From positions 1 to 17,462 of the forward strand of contig JBDHTO010000013.1 in the NCBI GenBank assembly GCA_039808665.1: a stretch of 17,462 bases of DNA, written 5' to 3'. The DNA is from JBDHTO01 sp039808665. Its GTDB lineage: Bacteria > Pseudomonadota > Alphaproteobacteria > Paracaedibacterales > JAKBAR01. Positions within the stretch are counted from its first letter, which is position 1. Every line of letters starts with the position of its first letter. The notes under the pieces are model-generated. The model did not search any database. It was not told the origin of the DNA and saw only the letters and a list, made by a program, of their open reading frames with translations. Shown here in pieces: positions 6,673 through 13,908 of this stretch. The translations under genes and the position numbers were made by a program.

Positions 6673-8016
6673 TTAACTCGTCATATGAACGGGTTGAGTC
6701 TTCTGGCGTCTTTTTAAAAGACTTCTTGTTTGTTTGTTGACCATTTCCAGAATATCATCTTCGTTAACCTGTGTGCTTTTTCCATTTTTTACAACGTGTT
6801 GGCCATCAACCCATACGTTGTCCACATCACTTGCTCTGGCGGAGTAAATAAGATTCCATATCACGGGATCGTGTTCGGAATCAGGTTCAATAGGTAAAAG
6901 ATGAGGTTGCCACAGGTTTACGGTGATAATATCTGCTTTTTTTCCCACCTCCAAGGATCCCACATCATTATCTATTTTGAGAAGTTTTGCGCCATCAATG
7001 GTTGCCATTCTGAGTACTTCTTCGGCGGGCAGGATATCCGGGATATAGGTTACATTTTTTTGAATAAGGGATCCAAACTTCATGACTTCCCACATACTAA
7101 GGCTGTTATTAGAAATGCTTCCGTCCGTGCCAAGGCCCATGGGAATCCCCATTTTTTTGATCTCTTGAAATCTCAAGCTCCCTCCCGCCAATTTTGCATT
7201 GCTTGTGGGGCAGTGGGATATGCCGCAACCGTGATCTTTCATAATTTGTAGCTCTTCGTTATCTAACCAGACACAATGAGCAATCACGGTATTGGGAGTC
7301 AAAATGCCGCGATTTTTGAGTATTTTTATGGGTTTATCACCAAAATGCGTGGTAACAGCCTCAACTTCATCTTTGAGTTCACTGGAGTGTGTGTGGATCA
7401 TGGTGCCATGATCCTTTGCCATGTCGCGAGCGCGCGTGTATGCTTGCTCACTGCAATAAAACAAATGTTCCAAGCTGACCATGACGTGGATACGATCATG
7501 ATTTGTTTTATGGTGGGTTTTAATAAGGTCTTCGTTTTTGTTCAGGGTTTCAAAGAAATTTTTTTCCGGATGATCCGCAACATAAGGTGCAAGAAATGCA
7601 CGCATACCCAGTGTGTTAGCCGCATCTGCGCACCGGTGCATATAGCGGTACATGTCTAAAACACAGGTTGTTCCCCCTTTGATGGCCTCAAGGTAGCTAA
7701 TGAGTGCAGCATAATAAGCATCTTCTTCTGTAAGGACTTGGTGCTCCCTCTGATATTCTCCCAACCAATTGATAAGAGATAGATTTTCTGAAAATCCTTT
7801 GAGTAAACTGCTGTGGCTATGTGCATCAATAAGTCCCGGAAGAACGGCCATGCGTCCTTTTCCATCAATCACTTCCGCAGACTCTGGGATTTTGATTTTA
7901 TCGGAGTGACCGATGTGCGTGATTTTGTCATTTTCCCAGACAATAGTTCCCTGTCTGATGACGGTATTTGACGGATTAACTGTAAAGAGGATAGCGTTGT
8001 GTATAGCCTTGATCAT
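6673..8016 (-). CDS. Zn-dependent amidohydrolase/deaminase (AtzA/TrzA, MtaD-like)
   Basis: This is a cytosolic metal-dependent hydrolase of the amidohydrolase superfamily, 447 residues. The TIM-barrel metal ligands are all present: H66-x-H68 in DAHSHSS, H210 in IHTHSSE with the acid E213, H247 in AHCVWLD, and D298 in GLGTDGSISNN. The HCPTSNAKLAGG block after the barrel histidine and the GTDG-SNN-LSMWEVMKF segment are typical of the subgroup of methylthioadenosine/S-adenosylhomocysteine deaminase, guanine deaminase and triazine hydrolases. That suggests deamination of a purine-type substrate, but the exact substrate cannot be read from the sequence. A C-terminal beta domain (GSLEVGKKADIITVNLW) completes the fold. 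The MFS gene lies 68 bp upstream in the same direction, so the transporter may deliver the substrate. The ribosome binding site is weak. Confidence 0.9.
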   Translation of the reverse strand: MIKAIHNAILFTVNPSNTVIRQGTIVWENDKITHIGHSDKIKIPESAEVIDGKGRMAVLPGLIDAHSHSSLLKGFSENLSLINWLGEYQREHQVLTEEDAYYAALISYLEAIKGGTTCVLDMYRYMHRCADAANTLGMRAFLAPYVADHPEKNFFETLNKNEDLIKTHHKTNHDRIHVMVSLEHLFYCSEQAYTRARDMAKDHGTMIHTHSSELKDEVEAVTTHFGDKPIKILKNRGILTPNTVIAHCVWLDNEELQIMKDHGCGISHCPTSNAKLAGGSLRFQEIKKMGIPMGLGTDGSISNNSLSMWEVMKFGSLIQKNVTYIPDILPAEEVLRMATIDGAKLLKIDNDVGSLEVGKKADIITVNLWQPHLLPIEPDSEHDPVIWNLIYSARASDVDNVWVDGQHVVKNGKSTQVNEDDILEMVNKQTRSLLKRRQKTQPVHMTS

Positions 8017-8067
8017 AACACACCCAGGAAGACGTAGAGACGACTACACCTATCCTAGTTCGACAAA

Positions 8068-8089
8068 GATTAATCATTGATTAATCATT
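8068..8089. repeat. 11-bp tandem repeat/palindrome upstream of the amidohydrolase gene
   Basis: GATTAATCATT occurs twice in direct tandem (8068-8078 and 8079-8089). The same stretch contains the dyad ATTAATCA-T-TGATTAAT (8069-8085). It lies 52-73 bp upstream of the amidohydrolase ATG and overlaps the MFS stop codon. Size and symmetry fit a binding site for a dimeric regulator. No regulator gene is visible nearby. Confidence 0.6.
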
Positions 8090-9401
8090 CACTAACGGAT
8101 GACACGGGTAACGATCCCGGTTTTCCAAAATAATGCATGAGAACAAAAAGCACCAATATGGCCAGGATTGTGACACTTCCCCCCCCATAAAAAGCACCCA
8201 CAAGACCGAAATGATCAGAGAGCTTTCCTGCACATACGTTTCCGATAAGGACTGATGTTCCCGCTGTGAGGTAATAAAGAGCAAAGGCAGTTCCGCGCAA
8301 ATGAGGTGGTGTATTCTCGGAAATAAGCGTTGAGAGAAGTCCCTGTGTCACACCAAGGTAAAGACCGATCAAAACAACACCAACACATATGACAGACCAG
8401 TGTCCATCGATAATCATGGCTGTATGCGCAAGAACGGTAATGGTTAGGCCAATTAACAATAACTTATAACGATTAATTTTGTCGGACACACGACCCATGG
8501 GAAAGGCCATGCTTGCGTGAAAGATATCCATCATGACAATAATCCAGGGAAGGTAAGCAACTCCCCATCCTGACTCTTTGGCTCTGAGTGTAACGAAAGC
8601 CTCACTAAATCGTGCGAGCATGAGAATGGCAACTACACCAAGAAGTGCCCAAAATTTGGGGGGGAGGAGACGAATGTGACTAATGTGCCAGTCGATCCTT
8701 TTACCATTTTCCAAGATGGGAGGCTGTTTGACGACAAAGATCAAAATGGCCAGGGCGATCAGCGCAGGAATAGTGGAGAGATAAAAAATAAAACGATAAT
8801 CATGATTTGTATAAAGCATCAGCATGGAGGCAACAAATGCACCAAACATACCGCCAAATGTGTACAAAGACTGACGTGTACCGTACGCAGAGCCTAGATT
8901 TTTTTTAGGCGCAAGGTCAGCGATGAGCGCATCTGTGGGCGCTGATCGGATGCCTTTGCTGATGCGGTCAATAAAACGTGCTGAGAAAATCATGTTAATG
9001 CTCGCTGCAATAGCAAACATGGGCTTAATGATGACGGAAAAGATCGTTCCGATAATGATGAGATATTTTCTGTTTTTAACATAATCACTGAGGGTTCCGG
9101 AGAAGACCTTGGCCACAAAGGATATAAAGACAGCAACACCTTCGATGTAACCAATTTTGCTATGGCTCGCCTTAAGAACATCTGTCAAAAAGGCAGGAAG
9201 GATGGAAAACACCATGAGAGAGGATGTGCTCCAAAAAAAGCTCATCCAGGCAACACCCCAAAGACTGAGGTTATTTCCTTTATCTTCTAGGATTTTTAGG
9301 TGGGAGAATAGATTTTTAATTGTGCTCACGAAAACAGACGACTTTAAGAAGTACATGCCACTTATTTCATAAGTCCTTATCCTTGAAAAAGCAAGTGTCA
9401 T
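8085..9401 (-). CDS. MFS transporter, substrate unknown
   Basis: This is a 12-helix major facilitator carrier of 438 residues. I start at the ATG at 9401, which is preceded by AAGGG at 7-base spacing; a longer frame to 9599 would add about 66 polar residues that do not look like a transporter, and an ATG at 9356 has poorer ribosome binding signals. Visible motifs are the loop 2-3 GTLSDYVKNRKYLI and the segment RFIDRISKGIRSAPTDALIAD after helix 4. The latter resembles the DRxGKGxRxxPxDA motif of one broad group of MFS permeases. The second half has GRVSDKINRYKLL and HLRGTAFALYYLTAG. The gene precedes the amidohydrolase by 68 bp and may share a transcript with it. The substrate cannot be inferred beyond that context. 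Confidence 0.85.
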   Translation of the reverse strand: MTLAFSRIRTYEISGMYFLKSSVFVSTIKNLFSHLKILEDKGNNLSLWGVAWMSFFWSTSSLMVFSILPAFLTDVLKASHSKIGYIEGVAVFISFVAKVFSGTLSDYVKNRKYLIIIGTIFSVIIKPMFAIAASINMIFSARFIDRISKGIRSAPTDALIADLAPKKNLGSAYGTRQSLYTFGGMFGAFVASMLMLYTNHDYRFIFYLSTIPALIALAILIFVVKQPPILENGKRIDWHISHIRLLPPKFWALLGVVAILMLARFSEAFVTLRAKESGWGVAYLPWIIVMMDIFHASMAFPMGRVSDKINRYKLLLIGLTITVLAHTAMIIDGHWSVICVGVVLIGLYLGVTQGLLSTLISENTPPHLRGTAFALYYLTAGTSVLIGNVCAGKLSDHFGLVGAFYGGGSVTILAILVLFVLMHYFGKPGSLPVSSVSE

Positions 9402-9430
9402 TGCGTTACCCTTTTTAGAAGGGGTTAATG

Positions 9431-9449
9431 AAGGGGCTTTTTTTTTATG
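9431..9449 (+). promoter_or_regulatory. Shine-Dalgarno with T9 tract before the secreted NTF2-like gene
   Basis: AAGGGG (9431-9436) is followed by C and nine T residues (9438-9446) directly before ATG (9447-9449), a spacer of 10 bases. This is longer than optimal, and the homopolymer makes it prone to length change. The divergent transporter start at 9401 is only 45 bp away, so the promoters of both genes must overlap each other or the neighbouring coding sequence. Confidence 0.5.
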
Positions 9450-10058
9450 GTGCGTGGTTTTGTTTCTTTGCTGTCTGTTTTTATGATTGTCACAACAATT
9501 TTTGCAAGCGAAGAGGGAAGACCTGAAAAGCTTGATGAAACAGTATTTCTGGGATCTGGGTGGTGTGGAGAGATTGCGGTAGATGATGAAACTTTCCAAC
9601 AGATGAGGCGTGAACCTCTTTTAATTTCAAAAGAAAATGTTGCCAAAAATTATATTGAATTTATGAACGCTGTCCCCTCGGGAAATCTAAGTCGATATAC
9701 TCATCTTTTTACAAAGAATGTTAGGAAAACTGTGAATGGTCTCGATGAAGCTATGGGAGTTGAGGATCTTTTTTCCCAAGTAAGAAAAAATTGTGTTTAT
9801 ATGGGTTATTTTTGGAATGTGATTCTTTTGGCTAAGCGCACAGAGTCAGAAAAAGAAAATAGAATAAAAATTACATATACTGTGAGTAGTCTTCCTAGTT
9901 TTCCCCAATTTAAAGTTAATGCGGTCTTAAATTTTTCTGAGGAGGGAGAAATAAGTGCTATTAATCTCGATTATACGCAGGAAAATTCTTACCGCACTCC
10001 TGTGGAAAGTTTATTTTTTCCCCTTTTAGGTCATGAGACTCCTGAAAGGCCGGATTGA
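9447..10058 (+). CDS. Small secreted protein, probable NTF2/SnoaL-like fold
   Basis: The 203-residue product begins with a Sec signal peptide (MVRGF, then the hydrophobic core VSLLSVFMIVTTIFA, likely cleaved at about residue 20). The mature part shows an amphipathic helix NVAKNYIEFMNAV (64-76), then SRYTHLFTKNVRKTVNG, a second helix and three or four beta strands (NVILLAKR, RIKITYTV, VNAVLNFS, EISAINLDYT). That order resembles the cone-shaped NTF2-like/SnoaL fold. The resemblance is my inference from pattern and no signature residue confirms it. Two cysteines, C40 and C116, could form a periplasmic disulfide. The C-terminus ends in a polar tail. It is transcribed divergently from the MFS gene and ends 4 bp from the aminopeptidase stop. 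No function is assigned. Confidence 0.8.
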   Translation: MVRGFVSLLSVFMIVTTIFASEEGRPEKLDETVFLGSGWCGEIAVDDETFQQMRREPLLISKENVAKNYIEFMNAVPSGNLSRYTHLFTKNVRKTVNGLDEAMGVEDLFSQVRKNCVYMGYFWNVILLAKRTESEKENRIKITYTVSSLPSFPQFKVNAVLNFSEEGEISAINLDYTQENSYRTPVESLFFPLLGHETPERPD

Positions 10059-10062
10059 TTTT

Positions 10063-11724
10063 TTAAGGCGTTATGGCTCGTGCATTTTTTTGGTATGACT
10101 CAACCCAACATTTTTCTTCCTTGTTGAGAAGATCCCAATCAATAAGCTTTTCATCGATGGGGACAAGTGTGAGCGTTTCAAACGTATACCAATTTTCCCT
10201 ATCTTCCTTAACGTAAACCAGGCTTTCGATGCGAATGCCGTACTGACCTTCGAGGTAATATCCGGGTTCATTGCTGAGAATCATACCGGGAAGAAGGGGG
10301 TGATGACCGAATTTGCTGATACGTTGGGGTCCCTCGTGTACAGAGAGAAAGCTTCCAACGCCATGGCCGGTACCGTGGGCAAAGTCTTTGTGATCCTTCC
10401 AAAGGTGTATGCGCGCAAGTGTATCAAGTTGACCACCACTTGTTCCCTTTGGAAATTTTGCGCTGGCGATGCCAATATGGCCCTTAAGAACGCGTGTAAA
10501 ATCCCGCTTCATTTCGGGTGTAGGCTTTCCAAGAATAATGGTACGTGTGATATCCGTTGTGCCATCTTTGTACTGTGCGCCAGAGTCGATGAGCAATATC
10601 TCATCTTTTAAGATCATGCGATTGCTTTTTTCATCGGCACGATAATGAACAATAGCACCATTGGGGCCCGATCCAGCGATCGTTGCAAAGCTTGGGGAAA
10701 CAAAACCTGCTTCTTTTTGTCGCTCCTCCAAAAGCATCTGATCGATATCCATTTCGGTGATGGGTTCGCCTTTTTTATATTTATCCTCAAGCCTGCTACG
10801 AAAACGCATCCACGCGCGTGCATCCTTTTTGTGAGCAAAAATGGCACCTGCAATCTCTGTTGTATTTTTTGTGGCGCGGGGAAGGGCACATGGGTCAACC
10901 ATGGGAATGGTGACTTCAAAAATTTCCTTGATAGAAAGCGGGGTTGTTTGAGAATCGTAGCCAAAACGGAGAGTGGCATAGGATTCAAGCGTTTTTTTTA
11001 TGTGAGAGATTGAAACAATCTCTACCCCCAGTTCGTTCAAATATGCGATGACATCAGGTTGCTGTTGTGTCGTGTGTAGAAAAAGGATGATTTTTGATTG
11101 TGTGACAAAGCAAAAGCCCTGGGAAATGGGTGTGTAAAAAAGATCACTCCCGCGCACATTCAACATCCATGACCAGGATTCAGGAGAGAGAACGGTCGCC
11201 TCTATATTTTTTTCCTGCAGCACCTCTTTGATCTCATGGATTTTTTCTTTGGCCTCTTTTCCAGAAAACTCTATGGGGTGAAGAAAAAGGGATTTTTCAG
11301 GATGTTTGGGTCGATTTTCCCAGATTTCATCAACGACGGACTTCAGCACAAATTGGGAAGATTGTGTTTTAAAAGGCCTTAGGGAGCTTTCTGAAAAACA
11401 CCAGGGATCATAGGCAAAGGCCTGATCATGCTTTTCATAATTTTTAAACCACGTGCTTTCTTCTCCAAGAGTTTTTAGCGTAACGATGTTTTGATCAACC
11501 TGATGTGTTGCTTGCAGGGTATAACGACCATCTACGAAAAGAACGGCTTGACTACTCGTGACAATTAAAAACCCAGCAGAGCCCGTGAAATTTGTGAGAA
11601 ACGCAATTCTTTCATCACCCTCCACAAGGTATTCACCGAAATAACAATCGTTGTGAGGAATAAGAATCCCGTGAAGGTTATGTTCCTTTAAGTGTTCTCT
11701 CAGAAGATCAAGGGCTTTTGTCAT
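10063..11724 (-). CDS. Aminopeptidase P family Xaa-Pro peptidase (M24)
   Basis: This enzyme removes an N-terminal residue that precedes proline, in the cytosol. The 553-residue product has the three-domain aminopeptidase P layout: a creatinase-N domain (about 1-130, with LTNFTGSAGFLIV and FVDGRYTLQA), a second creatinase-like domain (about 150-280), and a catalytic pita-bread domain. The five dinuclear metal ligands are all visible: D380 in LLIDSGAQY, D391 in TTDITRT, H454 in HGTGHGVG, E486 in LSNEPGYY and E500 in IRIESL. H360 in IVHYRA and H463 in SVHEGP match substrate-binding histidines. The C-terminal TFETLTLVPID and the WVESYQ end match the extra C-terminal domain of the long, eukaryote-like form. 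Length is slightly under the usual 590-610. No signal peptide. The gene is divergent from the Atm1-like exporter. Confidence 0.95.
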   Translation of the reverse strand: MTKALDLLREHLKEHNLHGILIPHNDCYFGEYLVEGDERIAFLTNFTGSAGFLIVTSSQAVLFVDGRYTLQATHQVDQNIVTLKTLGEESTWFKNYEKHDQAFAYDPWCFSESSLRPFKTQSSQFVLKSVVDEIWENRPKHPEKSLFLHPIEFSGKEAKEKIHEIKEVLQEKNIEATVLSPESWSWMLNVRGSDLFYTPISQGFCFVTQSKIILFLHTTQQQPDVIAYLNELGVEIVSISHIKKTLESYATLRFGYDSQTTPLSIKEIFEVTIPMVDPCALPRATKNTTEIAGAIFAHKKDARAWMRFRSRLEDKYKKGEPITEMDIDQMLLEERQKEAGFVSPSFATIAGSGPNGAIVHYRADEKSNRMILKDEILLIDSGAQYKDGTTDITRTIILGKPTPEMKRDFTRVLKGHIGIASAKFPKGTSGGQLDTLARIHLWKDHKDFAHGTGHGVGSFLSVHEGPQRISKFGHHPLLPGMILSNEPGYYLEGQYGIRIESLVYVKEDRENWYTFETLTLVPIDEKLIDWDLLNKEEKCWVESYQKNARAITP

Positions 11725-11782
11725 GGGACTCTTTTCTTAGGTTATGTTAGGCTTAGTCTAGTCATTTTATGTTGAAAAAGCC

Positions 11783-13588
11783 ATGCGGCCAAAAGCGGAC
11801 CTTACACCTGAATCAACTTCTGGATTTTACCTTCATGTTCGGGGGTTTTTAAAACTTTGGCCCTATCTATGGCCTCAACACTTGTGGGGAGCAAAGACAC
11901 GCCTCGTCATCGCTTTTTTGATGATGATCGCTGGAAAAGTTGCGATTATGTCCATTCCCATTTTGTTTAAAAACCTTATCGATGGGCTTGATCATAATGT
12001 TTATACCAGCTTGCCCCTTATCCTGATTTTAACCTATGCAGGAGCGCGCCTTCTTTCGGGAATTTTTTCAGATTTAAGGGATGCAATTTTTGCCATTATT
12101 GCAGAACGGGCGATCCGAGAGGCAGCGCTTCGTGTTTTTCAGCATATGCATCATCTCAGTTTAAAGTTTCATTTAGAGCGGAAAACAGGTGCTTTGAGCC
12201 AGCTTATCTCAAAGGGGATTAAATCTATTGAAGAGTTTATGCAGTTTTCCACGTTTATGCTCCTTCCCACTATGATTGAAGTAATTTTTGTTGTGGGTGT
12301 TTTTTTCTATTTTTATGGAGGGGCAACCGCGCTGACTTGTTTAACGGCGCTTGTCCTTTATATGATCGCGACAATTCAAATTACAGAATGGCGTATTAGC
12401 TATATTAAAACCATGAATACCACAGACGCAGAAGCCAGCCACAGAGCGGTGGACAGTCTTCTCAACTTTGAAACGGTGAAGTATTTCAATAACGAAGATC
12501 TTGAGATCGAGCGCTATGATCAGGTGCTTAAGGTTTATGAAAAAGCTGCGGTCAAAAGTAAAATTTCCCTGGGTGTGTTGAACTCTGTGCAAAATCTTAT
12601 AACTTCGGGTGCACTTTTTCTTATCATGATATTCACAGTCATGTCTTATCACAGGGGAGAGATTTCTCTTGGTGGCGTGATTGCTGTGAACGCTTATCTT
12701 CTTCAACTCTATCAGCCTCTTTTTACCGTGGGCTTTGCTTATCGTCAGGTGAGATTAAGTCTCTTGAACATGGATATGATGTTTAATGTTTTGGATGAAG
12801 AACTCGACGTCCAAGATGCACCCGATGCAGAATCTCTTGAGGATAAGGAACAGGATATCACTTTTGAAAATGTTGAATTTTCCTATAACCCTCAAAGGCA
12901 AATTTTAAAATCCATCAGTTTTCATGTTCCGGCATCCCACACCCTTGCGATTGTGGGCTTAAGTGGTTCAGGAAAATCCACGATTTCAAAGCTTTTGTAT
13001 CGATTTTACGATATTACAGGAGGAAGTATTAATATTGGTGGAAAGGATATTCGCAATCTTACCCAAAAAAGCCTAAGGCGTATGATGGGCGTTGTTCCCC
13101 AGGATACCGTTCTTTTTAACGATACGATTGCCTATAACATTTTATATGGCAATCCCACGGCAACCTTTGAGCAGGTTGTTGAATCTTCAAAACGTGCACA
13201 AATTCACGAGTTTATTTCAAAACTCCCGGAAGGCTACAATACGATTGTGGGGGAGCGTGGATTAAAACTCTCAGGAGGCGAAAAACAGCGGGTCGCCATT
13301 GCGCGCACACTCTTAAAAAATCCCAAGATTTTTATTTTTGATGAGGCGACATCCTCCCTGGATTCTCATACAGAGCGTGAGATTCAATCACAACTTGAAG
13401 ATCTTTCCAAGCGTCACACAACTATTATGATCGCTCACAGACTTTCAACAATTACCCACGCGGATCAAATTGTTGTTTTGGATCAGGGAGAGATTGTGGA
13501 GAGAGGAACCCACAAAGAACTCCTGAAGTCTAAGGGGCACTATGCCTCCTTGTGGGAAAAACAATCTAAAGAAGAGACCCCTTCTTAG
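11783..13588 (+). CDS. atm1: Atm1/ABCB7-like ABC exporter (fused membrane and ATPase domains)
   Basis: This is a homodimeric inner-membrane ABC half-exporter of 601 residues. The membrane domain (about 40-340, six helices) contains DAEASHRAVDSLLNFETVKYF-type sequence at about 215-235, which is diagnostic for the Atm1/HMT1 group. The nucleotide-binding domain has Walker A GLSGSGKS (392-399), Q-loop VVPQDTVLF (438-446), signature LSGGEKQ (496-502), Walker B IFIFDEATS (516-524) and H-loop H552. In alphaproteobacteria such as Novosphingobium, Atm1 exports glutathione conjugates and metal-thiol complexes; mitochondrial Atm1 supports cytosolic Fe-S cluster assembly. The same role is inferred here. 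The start is the ATG at 11783 after a GAAAAAG stretch. Its stop lies 3 bp from the convergent small membrane gene. Confidence 0.93.
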   Translation: MRPKADLTPESTSGFYLHVRGFLKLWPYLWPQHLWGAKTRLVIAFLMMIAGKVAIMSIPILFKNLIDGLDHNVYTSLPLILILTYAGARLLSGIFSDLRDAIFAIIAERAIREAALRVFQHMHHLSLKFHLERKTGALSQLISKGIKSIEEFMQFSTFMLLPTMIEVIFVVGVFFYFYGGATALTCLTALVLYMIATIQITEWRISYIKTMNTTDAEASHRAVDSLLNFETVKYFNNEDLEIERYDQVLKVYEKAAVKSKISLGVLNSVQNLITSGALFLIMIFTVMSYHRGEISLGGVIAVNAYLLQLYQPLFTVGFAYRQVRLSLLNMDMMFNVLDEELDVQDAPDAESLEDKEQDITFENVEFSYNPQRQILKSISFHVPASHTLAIVGLSGSGKSTISKLLYRFYDITGGSINIGGKDIRNLTQKSLRRMMGVVPQDTVLFNDTIAYNILYGNPTATFEQVVESSKRAQIHEFISKLPEGYNTIVGERGLKLSGGEKQRVAIARTLLKNPKIFIFDEATSSLDSHTEREIQSQLEDLSKRHTTIMIAHRLSTITHADQIVVLDQGEIVERGTHKELLKSKGHYASLWEKQSKEETPS

Positions 13589-13591
13589 TTT

Positions 13592-13888
13592 CTATTTCTC
13601 TATTCCTAAAGCGTATTCGGCCCGCTTTGTTTCATATTCTGTGTCATGAAGCTCCCAACCGTGGGTCAACATACGTGTCATATATTGGCGGTTGTATAAA
13701 AATGAGACAATGATTTGAAACAGGCCAAAACTGATCATTGTAAAAAGAAAATGGAGTGCTGCAACACCTAATTCTCCACGAAAAAGGGGCACAAACCATC
13801 CAAAAAAGAGATAGGTCCAACTAAATCCATAATATCCCTTTTTCACAATACCACTTTCGCGGTGTTTAATTTTAATTGTTTTAGCCAT
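13592..13888 (-). CDS. Small two-helix inner membrane protein, HrgC/DUF2628-like
   Basis: The 98-residue product has a short basic N-terminus (KTIKIKHRESGIVKKG), then a hydrophobic segment GFSWTYLFFGWFVPLFRG (21-38) and a second one at about 41-66, followed by a charged tail. The FSWTxLFFGxFVPLFRG segment is a recurring motif in small proteins annotated as HrgC or resembling DUF2628; I recall the motif but cannot confirm the family here. Biochemical function is unknown. A strong ribosome binding site AGGAG (13903-13899) sits 10 bases before the ATG, directly after the dipZ stop at 13909. With a gap of only 20 bp, the gene is almost certainly co-transcribed with dipZ, so a role near the membrane thiol system is possible. 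Confidence 0.8.
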   Translation of the reverse strand: MAKTIKIKHRESGIVKKGYYGFSWTYLFFGWFVPLFRGELGVAALHFLFTMISFGLFQIIVSFLYNRQYMTRMLTHGWELHDTEYETKRAEYALGIEK

Positions 13889-13908
13889 GTTTGTTTTACT
13901 CCTTTTTA

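Noticed and set aside
9410..9426. Terminator or operator hairpin CCCTT...AAGGG
   Set aside because: The stem is only about 5 bp and coincides with the ribosome binding site of the MFS gene, so it is not strong enough to report as a feature.
9402..9599. N-terminal extension of the MFS transporter
   Set aside because: The extra 66 residues are polar and basic, overlap the divergent secreted protein gene, and the ATG at 9401 has an AAGGG motif.
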